Below, piece after piece: positions 50,660 to 59,716 of a DNA stretch of 64,000 nt; position 1 is the first letter of the stretch, and the number at the start of each line of letters is the position of its first letter. The notes under the pieces are model-generated. The model did not search any database, had not been told where the DNA came from, and saw only the letters and a list, made by a program, of their open reading frames with translations. The position numbers and the translations under genes were made by a program. Origin of the DNA: Mucilaginibacter gossypiicola (GTDB lineage Bacteria > Bacteroidota > Bacteroidia > Sphingobacteriales > Sphingobacteriaceae). The stretch covers positions 104,677-168,676 of the forward strand of contig NZ_FOCL01000013.1 in the NCBI RefSeq assembly GCF_900110105.1, written 5' to 3'.

Positions 50660-52516
50660 CTACTTCAAAACCTGCACATCAATAAAACTATCGTTATAAA
50701 CTGTTTCGGTAGCCTTGATGTAATCACTTTCATCAGCCTTATATGGGTTCTCCAGATATTTTTGTGGATTACGAGCCACTATCGGGAACCAGGTGCTTTG
50801 TACCTGGATCATGATGCGGTGACCTTTTTTGAAAGTATGCAGTACATCCTGCAGGCGAAAGTTCAAATCTGTTTTCTGATTAGCTACCAATGCCTCTGGT
50901 TTTTCAAAGCTGTTACGGAAACGTGCCGGCATCACCTCCGAACGTACCATTTGCCAGTAATTGCTCAGGATGATGTTTTTGTTGGGCATGTATGGATTGT
51001 TCGGTTCGTCGGCCGGATAAACGTCAATCAGCTTCACAACAAAATCGGCATCGGTACCTGTGGTTGCAATTTTAAGGTGTGCCATGATCTCGCCGCCAAG
51101 GGCTACGTCATCATTTAATACTTCGCTCTGGTAAACCAGTACATCCGGGCGGCGACCGGCAAAGCGCTGATCTTCGCTCATGTAATTGTGCGGTGTAAAG
51201 CCCATGGTGGTTGTATTATCCTCAGTATAAGGAACCGGTTTAAGCGGGTCGCTTACAAATGAAACCGAACCGGGAGATGCGGCTTGGGTGGTTGACAGTT
51301 TGCCATCGGCACCTAAAAACATTTTTTCGTGTACAGCATTTGGGGCGGGCCATTTATCAAATGTTGCCCATTCCTTTTTACCGGTATTAAACATGTAGGC
51401 ATTTGGCAGACCAGAGTTTTTATCGCCATTACCTTTCAGGAAGTGGTTAAAGAATTTAGCCTCGATATTTTTTTGGTAGAAGGTAGCCACGCTATCGCCA
51501 AAGTAAACATTGCTGTGCATGGTATGCCCGGTTTCGCGCGACCAGCGGCCGTGGCCAAATGGCCCCATCACAATGGTATTGTAAGCGTTCGGATCGGTTT
51601 TGTTAATGGTTTTATAAATAGCCAGCGGACCGGTTAAGTCTTCGGCATCAAACCAGCCACCTACCAGCATTACGGCAGGTTTTACTTTGCCATAGTGTTT
51701 CAGCAGGCCGCGTTTTTGCCAAAACTCATCGTAATTAGGATGATTAATGGTTTCCTGCCAAAAGAAATTATCCTTGTAAAATTTATCGGCGTTTTTAAGC
51801 GGGCCCAAATCTAACAGGTATTGATAACCATCTTTGCTGTCGGGTTTAATCATGGTGTACCAGGCTTTGCTGGTTGTATCGGTTTTTTGCACACCAAATA
51901 CGGGGAAGGTGAAAAAGTAGCCCTCAATAAAAGCACCATTATGGTGGAAATCGTCAAAAAAGAAATCGGAGATAGGTGCCTGCGGTGATGAGGCCTTTAG
52001 CGCCGGGTGGTTTGAAAGGATGCCCGCAGCGGTGTAAAATCCCGGGTAAGAGATGCCATACTGCCCAACTTTGCCATTGTTATTGGCTACGTTTTTAACC
52101 AGCCAGTCGATAGTGTCATACGTATCAGAACCTTCGTCAACATCTTTTTTGCTTTTTTTGTTGTCGATAACCGGGGTCATATTGGTCCAGGTGCCTTCGC
52201 TTTTCCAGCGGCCGCGTACGTCCTGGTAAATAAAAATATAGCCTTCTTTCATCATAATTTCAGATGGGCCAAGCCTTGCGGGGTATTTGTCCTCGCCGTA
52301 AGGGGCAATGCTGTAGCAGGTACGCTGCATCATCATCGGGTACTTATTTTGAGGCGAAGCATCCTTTGGAGTATAAATAGAGGTGAACAGTTTTACACCA
52401 TCGCGCATGGTGATGTACACATCTTTTTTGGTAAAATGCTCCTTTACATAATTGCTTTGAGCATTAACGCTGGTGTATAGCAATACCAGCACAAAAAATA
52501 AGTTAGTTTTCTTCAT
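50660..52516 (-). CDS. CocE/NonD family hydrolase (X-Pro dipeptidyl-peptidase S15-like)
   Basis: 618 residues with signal peptide ending in VNAQ. The alpha/beta hydrolase domain spans about 25-370: QDVRGRWKSEG precedes the nucleophile Ser156 in GISYPGF (G-x-S-Y-x-G). The catalytic His candidate is in MGPFGHGRWSRETG and the Asp in VGGWFDAEDL. The C-terminal jelly-roll domain (about 400-615) has the DADFVVKLIDVYP motif typical of CocE. Family members hydrolyse esters or N-terminal X-Pro/acyl amides. It is periplasmic or secreted. Monocistronic. Confidence 0.92.
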   Translation of the reverse strand: MKKTNLFFVLVLLYTSVNAQSNYVKEHFTKKDVYITMRDGVKLFTSIYTPKDASPQNKYPMMMQRTCYSIAPYGEDKYPARLGPSEIMMKEGYIFIYQDVRGRWKSEGTWTNMTPVIDNKKSKKDVDEGSDTYDTIDWLVKNVANNNGKVGQYGISYPGFYTAAGILSNHPALKASSPQAPISDFFFDDFHHNGAFIEGYFFTFPVFGVQKTDTTSKAWYTMIKPDSKDGYQYLLDLGPLKNADKFYKDNFFWQETINHPNYDEFWQKRGLLKHYGKVKPAVMLVGGWFDAEDLTGPLAIYKTINKTDPNAYNTIVMGPFGHGRWSRETGHTMHSNVYFGDSVATFYQKNIEAKFFNHFLKGNGDKNSGLPNAYMFNTGKKEWATFDKWPAPNAVHEKMFLGADGKLSTTQAASPGSVSFVSDPLKPVPYTEDNTTTMGFTPHNYMSEDQRFAGRRPDVLVYQSEVLNDDVALGGEIMAHLKIATTGTDADFVVKLIDVYPADEPNNPYMPNKNIILSNYWQMVRSEVMPARFRNSFEKPEALVANQKTDLNFRLQDVLHTFKKGHRIMIQVQSTWFPIVARNPQKYLENPYKADESDYIKATETVYNDSFIDVQVLK

Positions 52517-52770
52517 GAGATCAGTCGTGTTAAATTGGGCTAATTTAATAAACAGTTCAGGATAAACCGATTTATCAACGGTTCTGTTACAAAACGGGAT
52601 AAAATACAGGGTGTTTAGGGTAATTTGTTAAAGGTGAGAGAGAAGCTTGGAAGGCACGGAACAGGAAACGAATAAACTTGTCTATAACAGGAAATGTGTT
52701 AGGGATGGTAGCGAGCACCTTTTGACACCCTTTAATTATATTATATATTGCGTCTTTAAATCCTAAGACC

Positions 52771-53271
52771 ATGCGCAAGTTTACTAAAGCCAATCTTGAG
52801 ATCAGGCGTTTAAGTGTTACCGATATTTTGTGGCTATTTGTATACTTAGTTTTGGTTTCTTTCTCGTTATATTTTAATTTTTTAAAAGATAAAATGTCTT
52901 TTTTGATGGTATTGCTTACCTCGGCATTTTTTGCATTTATAATTCTTACTACTCCGTTTGGCTTGCGGTTCAGGAGCATTTATTTTTCCATTATATGGAT
53001 GGTTTTTAGTTTGCTGTTTATGCTAAATATGGTGTCCGAAGCATTCGAACCTTTTCTTCTCTTTGTGCTGTACCATGTGATAAGATTGATTTTTTGGCGA
53101 ACCTATGATAGGGAATTTATTCCTTTTACTGTTGCTAAAGGTCACATGTACCGTTATGTAAGTAAGATAGAGCATAAGGGCGGCACTGACATTGATAAAT
53201 ATTATATGAAACTGCTTGGGGTTGGAGGCCTGGTAATTACAATATTATGCTTTGTAAGGCTTATTGGGTAA
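52771..53271 (+). CDS. Hypothetical membrane protein
   Basis: 166 residues with three or four hydrophobic helices (LWLFVYLVLVSFSLYF, FLMVLLTSAFFAFIILTT, IYFSIIWMVFSLLFML) in the first 100 residues, then a basic segment (RLIFWRTYDREFIPF) and a final hydrophobic stretch (VGGLVITILCFVRL). No recognised motif. It is transcribed alone upstream of lpdA. Confidence 0.6.
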   Translation: MRKFTKANLEIRRLSVTDILWLFVYLVLVSFSLYFNFLKDKMSFLMVLLTSAFFAFIILTTPFGLRFRSIYFSIIWMVFSLLFMLNMVSEAFEPFLLFVLYHVIRLIFWRTYDREFIPFTVAKGHMYRYVSKIEHKGGTDIDKYYMKLLGVGGLVITILCFVRLIG

Positions 53272-53331
53272 GGTAGTGGTGATATCCTTTTATTTTGACT
53301 CATAAGCTATATATTATTACCTAATTACGCT

Positions 53332-53339
53332 TAACTTTG
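53332..53339 (+). promoter_or_regulatory. -7 element of lpdA
   Basis: TAACTTTG, matching TAnnTTTG, 23 nt before the ATG at 53363. No TTG at ideal -33 spacing. Confidence 0.5.
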
Positions 53340-53362
53340 CCCTCCATAAAATACACACTACT

Positions 53363-54766
53363 ATGCAATATGATGTTATAGTTATAGGTTCGGGCCCCGG
53401 TGGTTATGTAGCCGCTATCCGCTGCGCCCAGCTGGGTTTAAAAACCGCAATTGTTGAAAAGTATAACACCCTTGGTGGTACCTGCCTTAACGTAGGCTGT
53501 ATCCCGTCAAAGGCGCTGTTGGATTCGTCTGAACATTACCACAATGCTGCCCATGCTTTTAAAACACATGGCATCAACCTGAAAGATCTTTCGATAGATT
53601 TTGGACAGATGATCAAACGCAAGCAGGAAGTTGTTGATGCCAATACCAGCGGTATCAGCTACCTGATGAAGAAAAATAAGATCGACACTCACTTTGGTGT
53701 AGGATCATTTAAAGATAAAAATACCATCATCGTTAAAAAGAGCGATGGTACTGTTACTGAGATCACCGGTAAAAATGTGATCATTGCTACAGGTTCAAAA
53801 CCATCGGCACTGCCATTTTTGCCTATTGATAAAAAACGCATTATCACTTCAACCGAGGCTTTAAGCCTGAGCGAAGTGCCTAAACACCTGGTATTGATCG
53901 GTGGCGGCGTTATTGGTTTGGAGCTGGGGTCGGTTTATGCCCGTTTGGGTGCCAAAGTATCTGTAATTGAATTTATGGACGGCATTATCCCAACTATGGA
54001 TAAAGGCCTTGGTCGCGAATTGCAGAAAGTATTGACCAAACTGGGTATGGAATTTTACCTGGGCCATAAAGTTACCGGCGCTGCTGTAAAAGGCAAAGAA
54101 GTAACCGTTAGTTTTGATACCCCTAAAGGCGAAAAGAAAGAATTGAAAGGCGATTACTGCCTGGTAGCTGTTGGCCGTATTGCTTATACCGATGGTTTAG
54201 GCTTGGAAAATATCGGAATTACTGTTGAAGAACGTGGCCGTAAAATCACGGTTGACGAGCACCTGGAAACCAAAGTTAAAGGTGTATACGCTATTGGCGA
54301 TGTGATCAAAGGAGCTATGCTTGCCCACAAAGCCGAAGATGAAGGTACATTGGTTGCTGAAATTATTGCAGGCCAAAAACCGCATATTGACTACAACCTG
54401 ATCCCGGGAGTAGTTTATACCTGGCCGGAAGTTGCTGCTGTTGGTCAAACAGAAGAGCAATTGAAAGCTGCAGGTGTTAAATATAAAACAGGTTCGTTCC
54501 CGTTCAAAGCCAGCGGCCGTGCCCGTGCCAGCGGTGACCTTGATGGTTTCGTAAAAGTATTGGCCGATGCCACTACCGATGAAATTTTAGGTGTACACAT
54601 GATTGGTCCGCGTGCTGCCGATATGATAGCCGAGGCTGTTGTAGCTATGGAGTACCGCGCAAGTGCCGAAGATATTTCGCGCATGAGCCATGCCCACCCA
54701 ACCTATACCGAAGCCATGCGTGAAGCATGTTTAGCAGCTACTGAAAACAGGGCGATACATATTTAA
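53363..54766 (+). CDS. lpdA: Dihydrolipoyl dehydrogenase (E3)
   Basis: 467 residues. FAD motif GSGPGGYVAAIRCAQLG, redox-active disulphide GGTCLNVGCIPSK, NAD-binding GGGVIGLELGSVYARLG, second FAD motif YAIGDVIKGAMLAHKAEDEG and the C-terminal interface HAHPTYTEAMREAC with the catalytic His-Glu pair. It re-oxidises dihydrolipoyl groups of the 2-oxoglutarate and pyruvate dehydrogenase and glycine cleavage complexes with NAD+. It can serve the sucA-odhB complex encoded 35 kb away. Monocistronic; a terminator follows. Confidence 0.97.
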   Translation: MQYDVIVIGSGPGGYVAAIRCAQLGLKTAIVEKYNTLGGTCLNVGCIPSKALLDSSEHYHNAAHAFKTHGINLKDLSIDFGQMIKRKQEVVDANTSGISYLMKKNKIDTHFGVGSFKDKNTIIVKKSDGTVTEITGKNVIIATGSKPSALPFLPIDKKRIITSTEALSLSEVPKHLVLIGGGVIGLELGSVYARLGAKVSVIEFMDGIIPTMDKGLGRELQKVLTKLGMEFYLGHKVTGAAVKGKEVTVSFDTPKGEKKELKGDYCLVAVGRIAYTDGLGLENIGITVEERGRKITVDEHLETKVKGVYAIGDVIKGAMLAHKAEDEGTLVAEIIAGQKPHIDYNLIPGVVYTWPEVAAVGQTEEQLKAAGVKYKTGSFPFKASGRARASGDLDGFVKVLADATTDEILGVHMIGPRAADMIAEAVVAMEYRASAEDISRMSHAHPTYTEAMREACLAATENRAIHI

Positions 54767-54816
54767 TAATCTCGGATTTCGGATTTTCGATTTCGGATTT
54801 TTAATTTGAAATATTT

Positions 54817-54848
54817 AAAAGCGGTTATCATTTGATAGCCGCTTTTTT
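54817..54848 (+). terminator. lpdA terminator
   Basis: Stem AAAAGCGGTTATCA (54817-54830) with TGATAGCCGCTTTT (one G-U pair), followed by further T. The 50 nt before it contain a short-word repeat (TCGGATTTCGGATT type). Confidence 0.85.
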
Positions 54849-54877
54849 AGTTTAAGTTAGTGGTAAATACTTCTGTT

Positions 54878-55498
54878 ATGAAAGTGATAACCTATTCCTT
54901 ATTCGCATTTTTAATTTTGATCGGCTTCACGGTTAATGGGCAAACTAAAAAAATCAAGTCGATACCGGATATTGATGTTTATGATATCAACGGAAAGCAT
55001 ACTACACTAAAAAAATTGGGGCAAAACAAAGTGCTGTTTATTGATTGCTGGTTTGTGCCGTGCCCGCCTTGTTTTCGTGAAATGGGGATGCTGCACAAGC
55101 TTTACGCTAAGTATAAAGACAACCCCAATTTTAATTTCATAACACTATGCCAAACCGATAGCGGGATAGTTAAGCGGTTTATTGCGCAGGATAAATCGAT
55201 AGATAATTTTGTTAGAATGTATAAGGATTTTAGCAAGCGGCAGGATTTTAAATTACCTGTTTACTTTATACCCGGTTGCAATGAAAAAATTTATACGGGT
55301 AAAACTTTAGCTAAATATACGCCTGATGATAAAACCAAATGTCCCGACAGGCAGTTTGGTTTTAGGGGATATCCAACAGTTATTATCTTCAATAAGAAAG
55401 GAAAGCTGATTTTCAAGAAGACCGGATATGGTGATCATGAAGATGAAAATAACCTAAAAATGGAAAACCTGATAGTGCAGAACATTGCCGCTAAATGA
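54878..55498 (+). CDS. Thioredoxin-like (TlpA/ResA-type) exported protein
   Basis: 206 residues from the ATG at 54878 (an upstream in-frame start would lie next to the terminator). Signal peptide ends near VNGQ. The redox motif is C62-P-P-C65 in CWFVPCPPCFREMG, as in TlpA-type periplasmic reductases. The fold continues with FNFITLCQTDSG and the cis-Pro region GYPTVIIFNKKGKLIFKKTG. It would reduce disulphides in the periplasm, e.g. in cytochrome c maturation. The next gene begins 1 nt after its stop. Confidence 0.85.
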   Translation: MKVITYSLFAFLILIGFTVNGQTKKIKSIPDIDVYDINGKHTTLKKLGQNKVLFIDCWFVPCPPCFREMGMLHKLYAKYKDNPNFNFITLCQTDSGIVKRFIAQDKSIDNFVRMYKDFSKRQDFKLPVYFIPGCNEKIYTGKTLAKYTPDDKTKCPDRQFGFRGYPTVIIFNKKGKLIFKKTGYGDHEDENNLKMENLIVQNIAAK

Positions 55499-55499
55499 T

Positions 55500-55967
55500 A
55501 TGAAAATATTAGCATATATAGTTATTGTGCTATCAACGATTGCATTGATGGAACTCATCTCCTGGGCTATGCATAAATACCTTTTCCACGGGCCGTTGTG
55601 GTTTATCCACAAAACACACCATCAGCAAAGGCACGGCTGGTTTGAATTGAACGACCTGTTCAGCATAGGCTTCGCGACTTTTGCTTTATGGCTGATGTGG
55701 ATAGGGCATTTAAGTTTAGATTATCGTTTTTGGATCGGGGCTGGCATCAGTATTTACGGGATCATCTATTTCGTTTTTCACGATTGGTTTATCCATAACC
55801 GCTTTAAAGCTTTTAAAAGCGATAACCGCTACCTGGCGGGGATCCGCAGGGCGCATAAGATCCATCATAAATCAACGGAGAAATATCCATCAGAAGAGTT
55901 TGGGTTATTGGTAGTGAGCAGGAAATGGTTTAAGAAGCAATTAAAGGAGAATTTAGATCCTAAGTAA
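55500..55967 (+). CDS. crtZ: Beta-carotene hydroxylase-like (CrtZ) fatty acid hydroxylase superfamily protein
   Basis: 155 residues from the ATG at 55500. Four His clusters of the non-haem di-iron superfamily: H25-x4-H30 (HKYLFH), H37/H40/H41 (HKTHHQQ), H94-x4-H99 (HDWFIH) and H119/H122/H123 (HKIHH). There are four membrane helices. The arrangement and size are those of CrtZ, which 3-hydroxylates beta-carotene to zeaxanthin. No other carotenoid gene (crtB, crtI, crtY) is in the window. Translationally coupled to the upstream thioredoxin-like gene. Confidence 0.88.
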   Translation: MKILAYIVIVLSTIALMELISWAMHKYLFHGPLWFIHKTHHQQRHGWFELNDLFSIGFATFALWLMWIGHLSLDYRFWIGAGISIYGIIYFVFHDWFIHNRFKAFKSDNRYLAGIRRAHKIHHKSTEKYPSEEFGLLVVSRKWFKKQLKENLDPK

Positions 55968-56562
55968 TAGGAGTTACATTTACCAAATCCCCATCATCAA
56001 AGCCCACAGAAACAAAAAGCGATTGCCTGTACTTTAGAAAGTTTTCTTTTTTTAGCCTGAAATTAATTATATCACTTATAGCTAACGATGTATAAGCCAG
56101 TGGTAATATCCAATCCGTAAAAGCATAGTTCTCCTGATCGGATTTAAGTAGATCGTCAACTAAATTCAATATATCGGGAATAACATATTTGTGTTGTGGA
56201 TCATAAACAGGCTCTACAGCCCATTCGGCGTCGTCGGGGGCGTAATTTTCAGATCCGGTTAGATAAATGGCATAAGCTTCTTTTTCTGTTCCGTTATCAT
56301 CTTCGTTTAGGATCTTGATTATTCCTATCCAAATAGCTGATACATTTTCGGGTAAAGGAGATTGTGTAACAAGGCGCTCCATCCATAAGGCCAGCCCGAC
56401 TTGGTTGGCTTCAATATCAATTTGTTTTAGCTTGTCCCAATAGTCAACTTTTATTAATTCCGAACAGGAAATGATGATTTTATCCCATGAATCCCTAAGT
56501 GGCAAACTTAAATTGATTGTAGAAATGAGATTATTCCAGGCCGCATCATGAATGGTTGACAT
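55960..56562 (-). CDS. Hypothetical protein
   Basis: 200 residues, acidic, no signal peptide. Contains LPENVSAIWIGIIKILNEDDNG, AIYLTGSENYAPDDAEWAVEP and YVIPDILNLVDDLLKSDQ, a soluble alpha/beta pattern. Its size and acidity resemble immunity-type proteins of polymorphic toxin systems, but no toxin gene is near and I do not recognise a family. Converges with crtZ with an 8-nt overlap. Confidence 0.58.
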   Translation of the reverse strand: MSTIHDAAWNNLISTINLSLPLRDSWDKIIISCSELIKVDYWDKLKQIDIEANQVGLALWMERLVTQSPLPENVSAIWIGIIKILNEDDNGTEKEAYAIYLTGSENYAPDDAEWAVEPVYDPQHKYVIPDILNLVDDLLKSDQENYAFTDWILPLAYTSLAISDIINFRLKKENFLKYRQSLFVSVGFDDGDLVNVTPIT

Positions 56563-56642
56563 ATTAATAGTATAAGGTTTTGATTTTTTATCGAAGATAA
56601 TACTTGTACAATAAAATTATAAATCTTAAAGATTTCTCGTAC

Positions 56643-56650
56643 TATCTTTG
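56643..56650 (+). promoter_or_regulatory. -7 element of the GT4 gene
   Basis: TATCTTTG, 10 nt before the ATG at 56661. If used, transcription would begin within a few nt of the start codon, giving a near-leaderless mRNA. Confidence 0.45.
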
Positions 56651-56660
56651 CCAAACATCT

Positions 56661-57641
56661 ATGAACATCCTCATCGTAAACAATACCCCAATCCCGGCAA
56701 CTAAATACGGCGGTACCGAGCGTATTATCTGGTGGCTTGGCCGCGAGTTAAACCGCCTTGGTCACAAAATCACTTACCTGGTAGGCGAGGGATCAAGCTG
56801 TCCGTTTGCAAAGGTGTTAACTTATGATCCAACTAAAGATTTGGATCAACAGGTGCCCGATGATATAGATGTGGTACACTTCCAGTTCCAGGTGAGTGGT
56901 TTTACTAAAAAGCCTTATATAGTTACTGTGCATAATAACCCGGGTGGGGCACAATTGGATCTTAATTCGGTATTTGTATCGGCCAATCATGCGCAAAGGC
57001 ATGGCTCAACGGTGTTTGTGCATAATGCGATTGATACAGCCGATTACCAAATTCCCGATCTGAATAATAAACGTATCCACACCCACTTCCTTGCTAAAGC
57101 AGCCTGGCGGATCAAAAACGTAAAAGGTGCTATTGATGTAGCTACGATGAGCGGTAATAAATTGGTAGTGCTCGGCGGTACCCGGCTTAACTTAAAAATG
57201 GGTTTGCGTTTTACACCCAATTTAAATGTGCGTTTTAAGGGAATGGTTGGGGATGAAGCAAAATCGATAGTGATGAACAGCTCGAAGGCTTTGATTTTCC
57301 CTGTATTGTGGCACGAACCATTCGGGATAGCCATTATTGAAAGTCTTTATTTCGGATGCCCGGTTTTCGGCACTCCTTACGGATCATTACCCGAACTGGT
57401 ACCCGCAGAGGTTGGCTTGCTTTCGGCAAGTAAAACTGAATTAGCCGCCGGACTCAGAAACGTTGAAAGTTTTAACAAACATTACTGTCACCAGTACGCG
57501 GCCGATAACTTTAATATCGCTAAAATGGCTGCCGAATACATTGTATTGTATGAGCGCATTTTGAATGGGGAAACTCTAAACTCCGCCAAGCCTGAGTTGA
57601 TCAATAACGATCAGCCCAAATACCTGCCGTGGAATAATTAA
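56661..57641 (+). CDS. GT4-type glycosyltransferase
   Basis: 326 residues from the ATG at 56661 (MNILIVNNTPIPATKYGGTE). The donor domain has the E-x7-E signature in FPVLWHEPFGIAIIESLYFG and GCPVFGTPYGSLPELV. The N-terminal YGGTERIIWWLGRELNRLGH matches the GT4 acceptor side. Probably builds surface polysaccharide or glycolipid; donor unknown. The GT39 gene follows after 32 nt, so the two glycosyltransferases likely form one operon. Confidence 0.88.
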   Translation: MNILIVNNTPIPATKYGGTERIIWWLGRELNRLGHKITYLVGEGSSCPFAKVLTYDPTKDLDQQVPDDIDVVHFQFQVSGFTKKPYIVTVHNNPGGAQLDLNSVFVSANHAQRHGSTVFVHNAIDTADYQIPDLNNKRIHTHFLAKAAWRIKNVKGAIDVATMSGNKLVVLGGTRLNLKMGLRFTPNLNVRFKGMVGDEAKSIVMNSSKALIFPVLWHEPFGIAIIESLYFGCPVFGTPYGSLPELVPAEVGLLSASKTELAAGLRNVESFNKHYCHQYAADNFNIAKMAAEYIVLYERILNGETLNSAKPELINNDQPKYLPWNN

Positions 57642-57673
57642 AATTCAGCTATTTTTGAGCATAAATATTTTTA

Positions 57674-59341
57674 GTGGATAGTACAGCAGCTTCAATTTTT
57701 TCATCGCAAAAACGGCCTTATTTTATTGTGCTGTTATTGGCTATCGTGCTTAATGTAGCCGGTATCGGCATCAAATTTTTTACCGATGATGGGGCTTTGT
57801 ATTCGGCCCTCGCGCGCAGCATGGCGCAAAGCAATAACTTTACCGACCTGTTATATCATGGTGCCGACTGGCTGGATAAGCCGCATTTCCCTTTCTGGAT
57901 TATTGCTATCAGTTTTAAGATTTTTGGCATCAATACTATAGCCTATAAGCTACCTGCCTTGTTATTCTTTTTCATGTCGGTGGTGTACACTTACAAGCTT
58001 GCCAAAAAGTTTTATGGCGATGAAACAGCTCTTATCGCTATCCTGATATTGCTTACAGCCCAACACAGCGTAATGTCAAATACCGACGTACGTGCCGAGC
58101 CTTATATTATGGGCCTGCTTATGGGGGCTGTTTACCATTTTTATAAAGTAAAAGAGCATACCAGCATTGCCGATATACTACTGGCTTCCATATTTACTGC
58201 CTGTGCGGTAATGACCAAAGGTATCTACCTGCTTATCCCGATAGGCGCTTCTATTATTGGAGATTATTTATTTAAGGGGAATATTAAAGGCGTTTTCCAC
58301 TGGAAATGGCTGCTCTCATTTATATTGGTCGTGATATTTACCTTGCCCGAAATCTATTCGGTATACACGCAGTTTGATCTTCACCCCGAAAAAGTTGTTT
58401 TTGGCCGCACCGGAATTTCCGGGATCCACTGGTTTTTATGGGATAGCCAGTTCGGGCGTTTCAACAATAACGGATACATTACCAATACCCACGGCGATAA
58501 GCTGTTTTTTGTGCACACGCTGCTTTGGGCCTTTGCGCCATGGGCTATTCTCTTGTTTTATGCGCTTTACGCTACCATCAGGAAAATGGTTAAACGTATT
58601 GCCCAGCCCGAATATCTGTGTATCTCAGGCGGGGTATTGCTGTTGCTGATCTTTTCACTTTCCAAATTTCAGCTGCCATTTTATACCAATATCCTGTTCC
58701 CGTTTTTTGCTATTATAACGGCTGTTTTTATTAGTTCATTAAAAGTTGATGCAGAATTTAAGTTTTTCAAGATCGCTCAATACATTATTACATCTCTTTT
58801 ATTGGTTGCTGTTATAGCGCTTAACTTCGTTTTCGCACCGGAGTGCTGGCCCGTATTTACCGTATTGATTATCGGGTTTATTGGCTTGGCTATTTACATT
58901 TATAAAAAGCCGACGCAAGTTTACCAGCCGGTATTTTTATTTACCTGTGCCGTATCGGTTTTGGTGAATGCTTACCTTATAACCGTTGCTTATCCTATTA
59001 TTGTTGACTACCGGGGGGATCTTTCAGCTGCCGAATATCTTAATCAGAACTACCCGCAGCAAAAAGTAAGCGCTGCGGTTTTGTCAAATACTTTCGATTT
59101 TTATTACAAAGGGCAGATAACTTATACCAACCTTGATGCCATACTGAAAACAGACAGCCTGAAAAGCCGAATCATTGTAGCCGATGAAAAGGCTATAGCT
59201 GAATTAAATGCAAAGGAAATTACCTATAAAACGGTCAAAGCATTTCAGGATTTTCCTCATGAAAACCTGAGTTTGCCTTTCATCATCAAAAAGAAGAGAG
59301 CCACTACTTTGGATCAGTTTTATTTGATTAAGATCAGGTAG
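57674..59341 (+). CDS. GT39 (ArnT-like) membrane glycosyltransferase
   Basis: 555 residues, GTG start at 57674. About 12 membrane helices. The GT-C acidic loop follows the first helix: TDDGALYSALARSMA, then WLDKPHFPFW. The C-terminal about 100 residues are soluble. It would transfer a sugar from polyprenyl phosphate to an envelope glycolipid or protein. It is distinct from the other GT39 gene at 38851, lacking the C-terminal Ig-like domain. Second gene of an operon with the GT4. Confidence 0.86.
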   Translation: MDSTAASIFSSQKRPYFIVLLLAIVLNVAGIGIKFFTDDGALYSALARSMAQSNNFTDLLYHGADWLDKPHFPFWIIAISFKIFGINTIAYKLPALLFFFMSVVYTYKLAKKFYGDETALIAILILLTAQHSVMSNTDVRAEPYIMGLLMGAVYHFYKVKEHTSIADILLASIFTACAVMTKGIYLLIPIGASIIGDYLFKGNIKGVFHWKWLLSFILVVIFTLPEIYSVYTQFDLHPEKVVFGRTGISGIHWFLWDSQFGRFNNNGYITNTHGDKLFFVHTLLWAFAPWAILLFYALYATIRKMVKRIAQPEYLCISGGVLLLLIFSLSKFQLPFYTNILFPFFAIITAVFISSLKVDAEFKFFKIAQYIITSLLLVAVIALNFVFAPECWPVFTVLIIGFIGLAIYIYKKPTQVYQPVFLFTCAVSVLVNAYLITVAYPIIVDYRGDLSAAEYLNQNYPQQKVSAAVLSNTFDFYYKGQITYTNLDAILKTDSLKSRIIVADEKAIAELNAKEITYKTVKAFQDFPHENLSLPFIIKKKRATTLDQFYLIKIR

Positions 59342-59716
59342 AGAGGTGTTAGCTATAAACCGACAAATGTAATGATGTTGTTGAGGTATTGTTTTGATGG
59401 ACTGTGTGACGGCCGCGTTAGGGATAGGAGCGGAAAGCCCGGAGCGTGCATGTGCCACTGTGCGCCAGGAAAGCGAGGACTTGCAGCGGATAGCCCGGCC
59501 CGTTAGCTAACGGGAACGCCCATATTTTAAATAAAAAGAACAAGCAATTTACTTACAATTACGTCATTATAAAGAACAAAGACAACGCCCTAAGGAAGCT
59601 CATTAATGCTTAAAATATAATTTAATCATTAATAATCTTAAACTATACAGAGCGGCCCTGTAAGTAGGGGATTGCTTCGTACCTCGCAATGACGCCTTTT
59701 AAACTAACAGTAAGGA
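59342..59716. other. Intergenic region with structured RNA-like repeat
   Basis: 375 nt between convergent genes. It holds an RNA-like element at 59417-59501, a 16-bp palindrome CCCGTTAGCTAACGGG (59499-59514), an AT-rich middle, and a CATTGCGAGG-family fragment (about 59671-59693). No protein gene. Confidence 0.7.
59417..59501 (+). ncRNA. Structured RNA-like repeat element, copy 1
   Basis: Core: GTTAGGGATAGGAGCGGAAA-GCCCG, a short variable hairpin (GCGTGCA/TGTGCGC), then AAAGCGAGGACTTGCAGCGG-ATAGCCCGG. AGCGGAAAGCCCGG and AGCGGATAGCCCGG are near-identical direct repeats. A second copy at 63568-63650 is on the opposite strand and keeps the two outer blocks while the middle differs. This layout is widespread in Bacteroidota intergenic DNA in my recollection and may be the Rfam Flavo-1 motif; that name is not verified. 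Confidence 0.6.

Noticed and set aside
55960..56562. Immunity protein of a polymorphic toxin system
   Set aside because: Only acidity and size suggest it; no toxin, VgrG, PAAR or Rhs gene is near.
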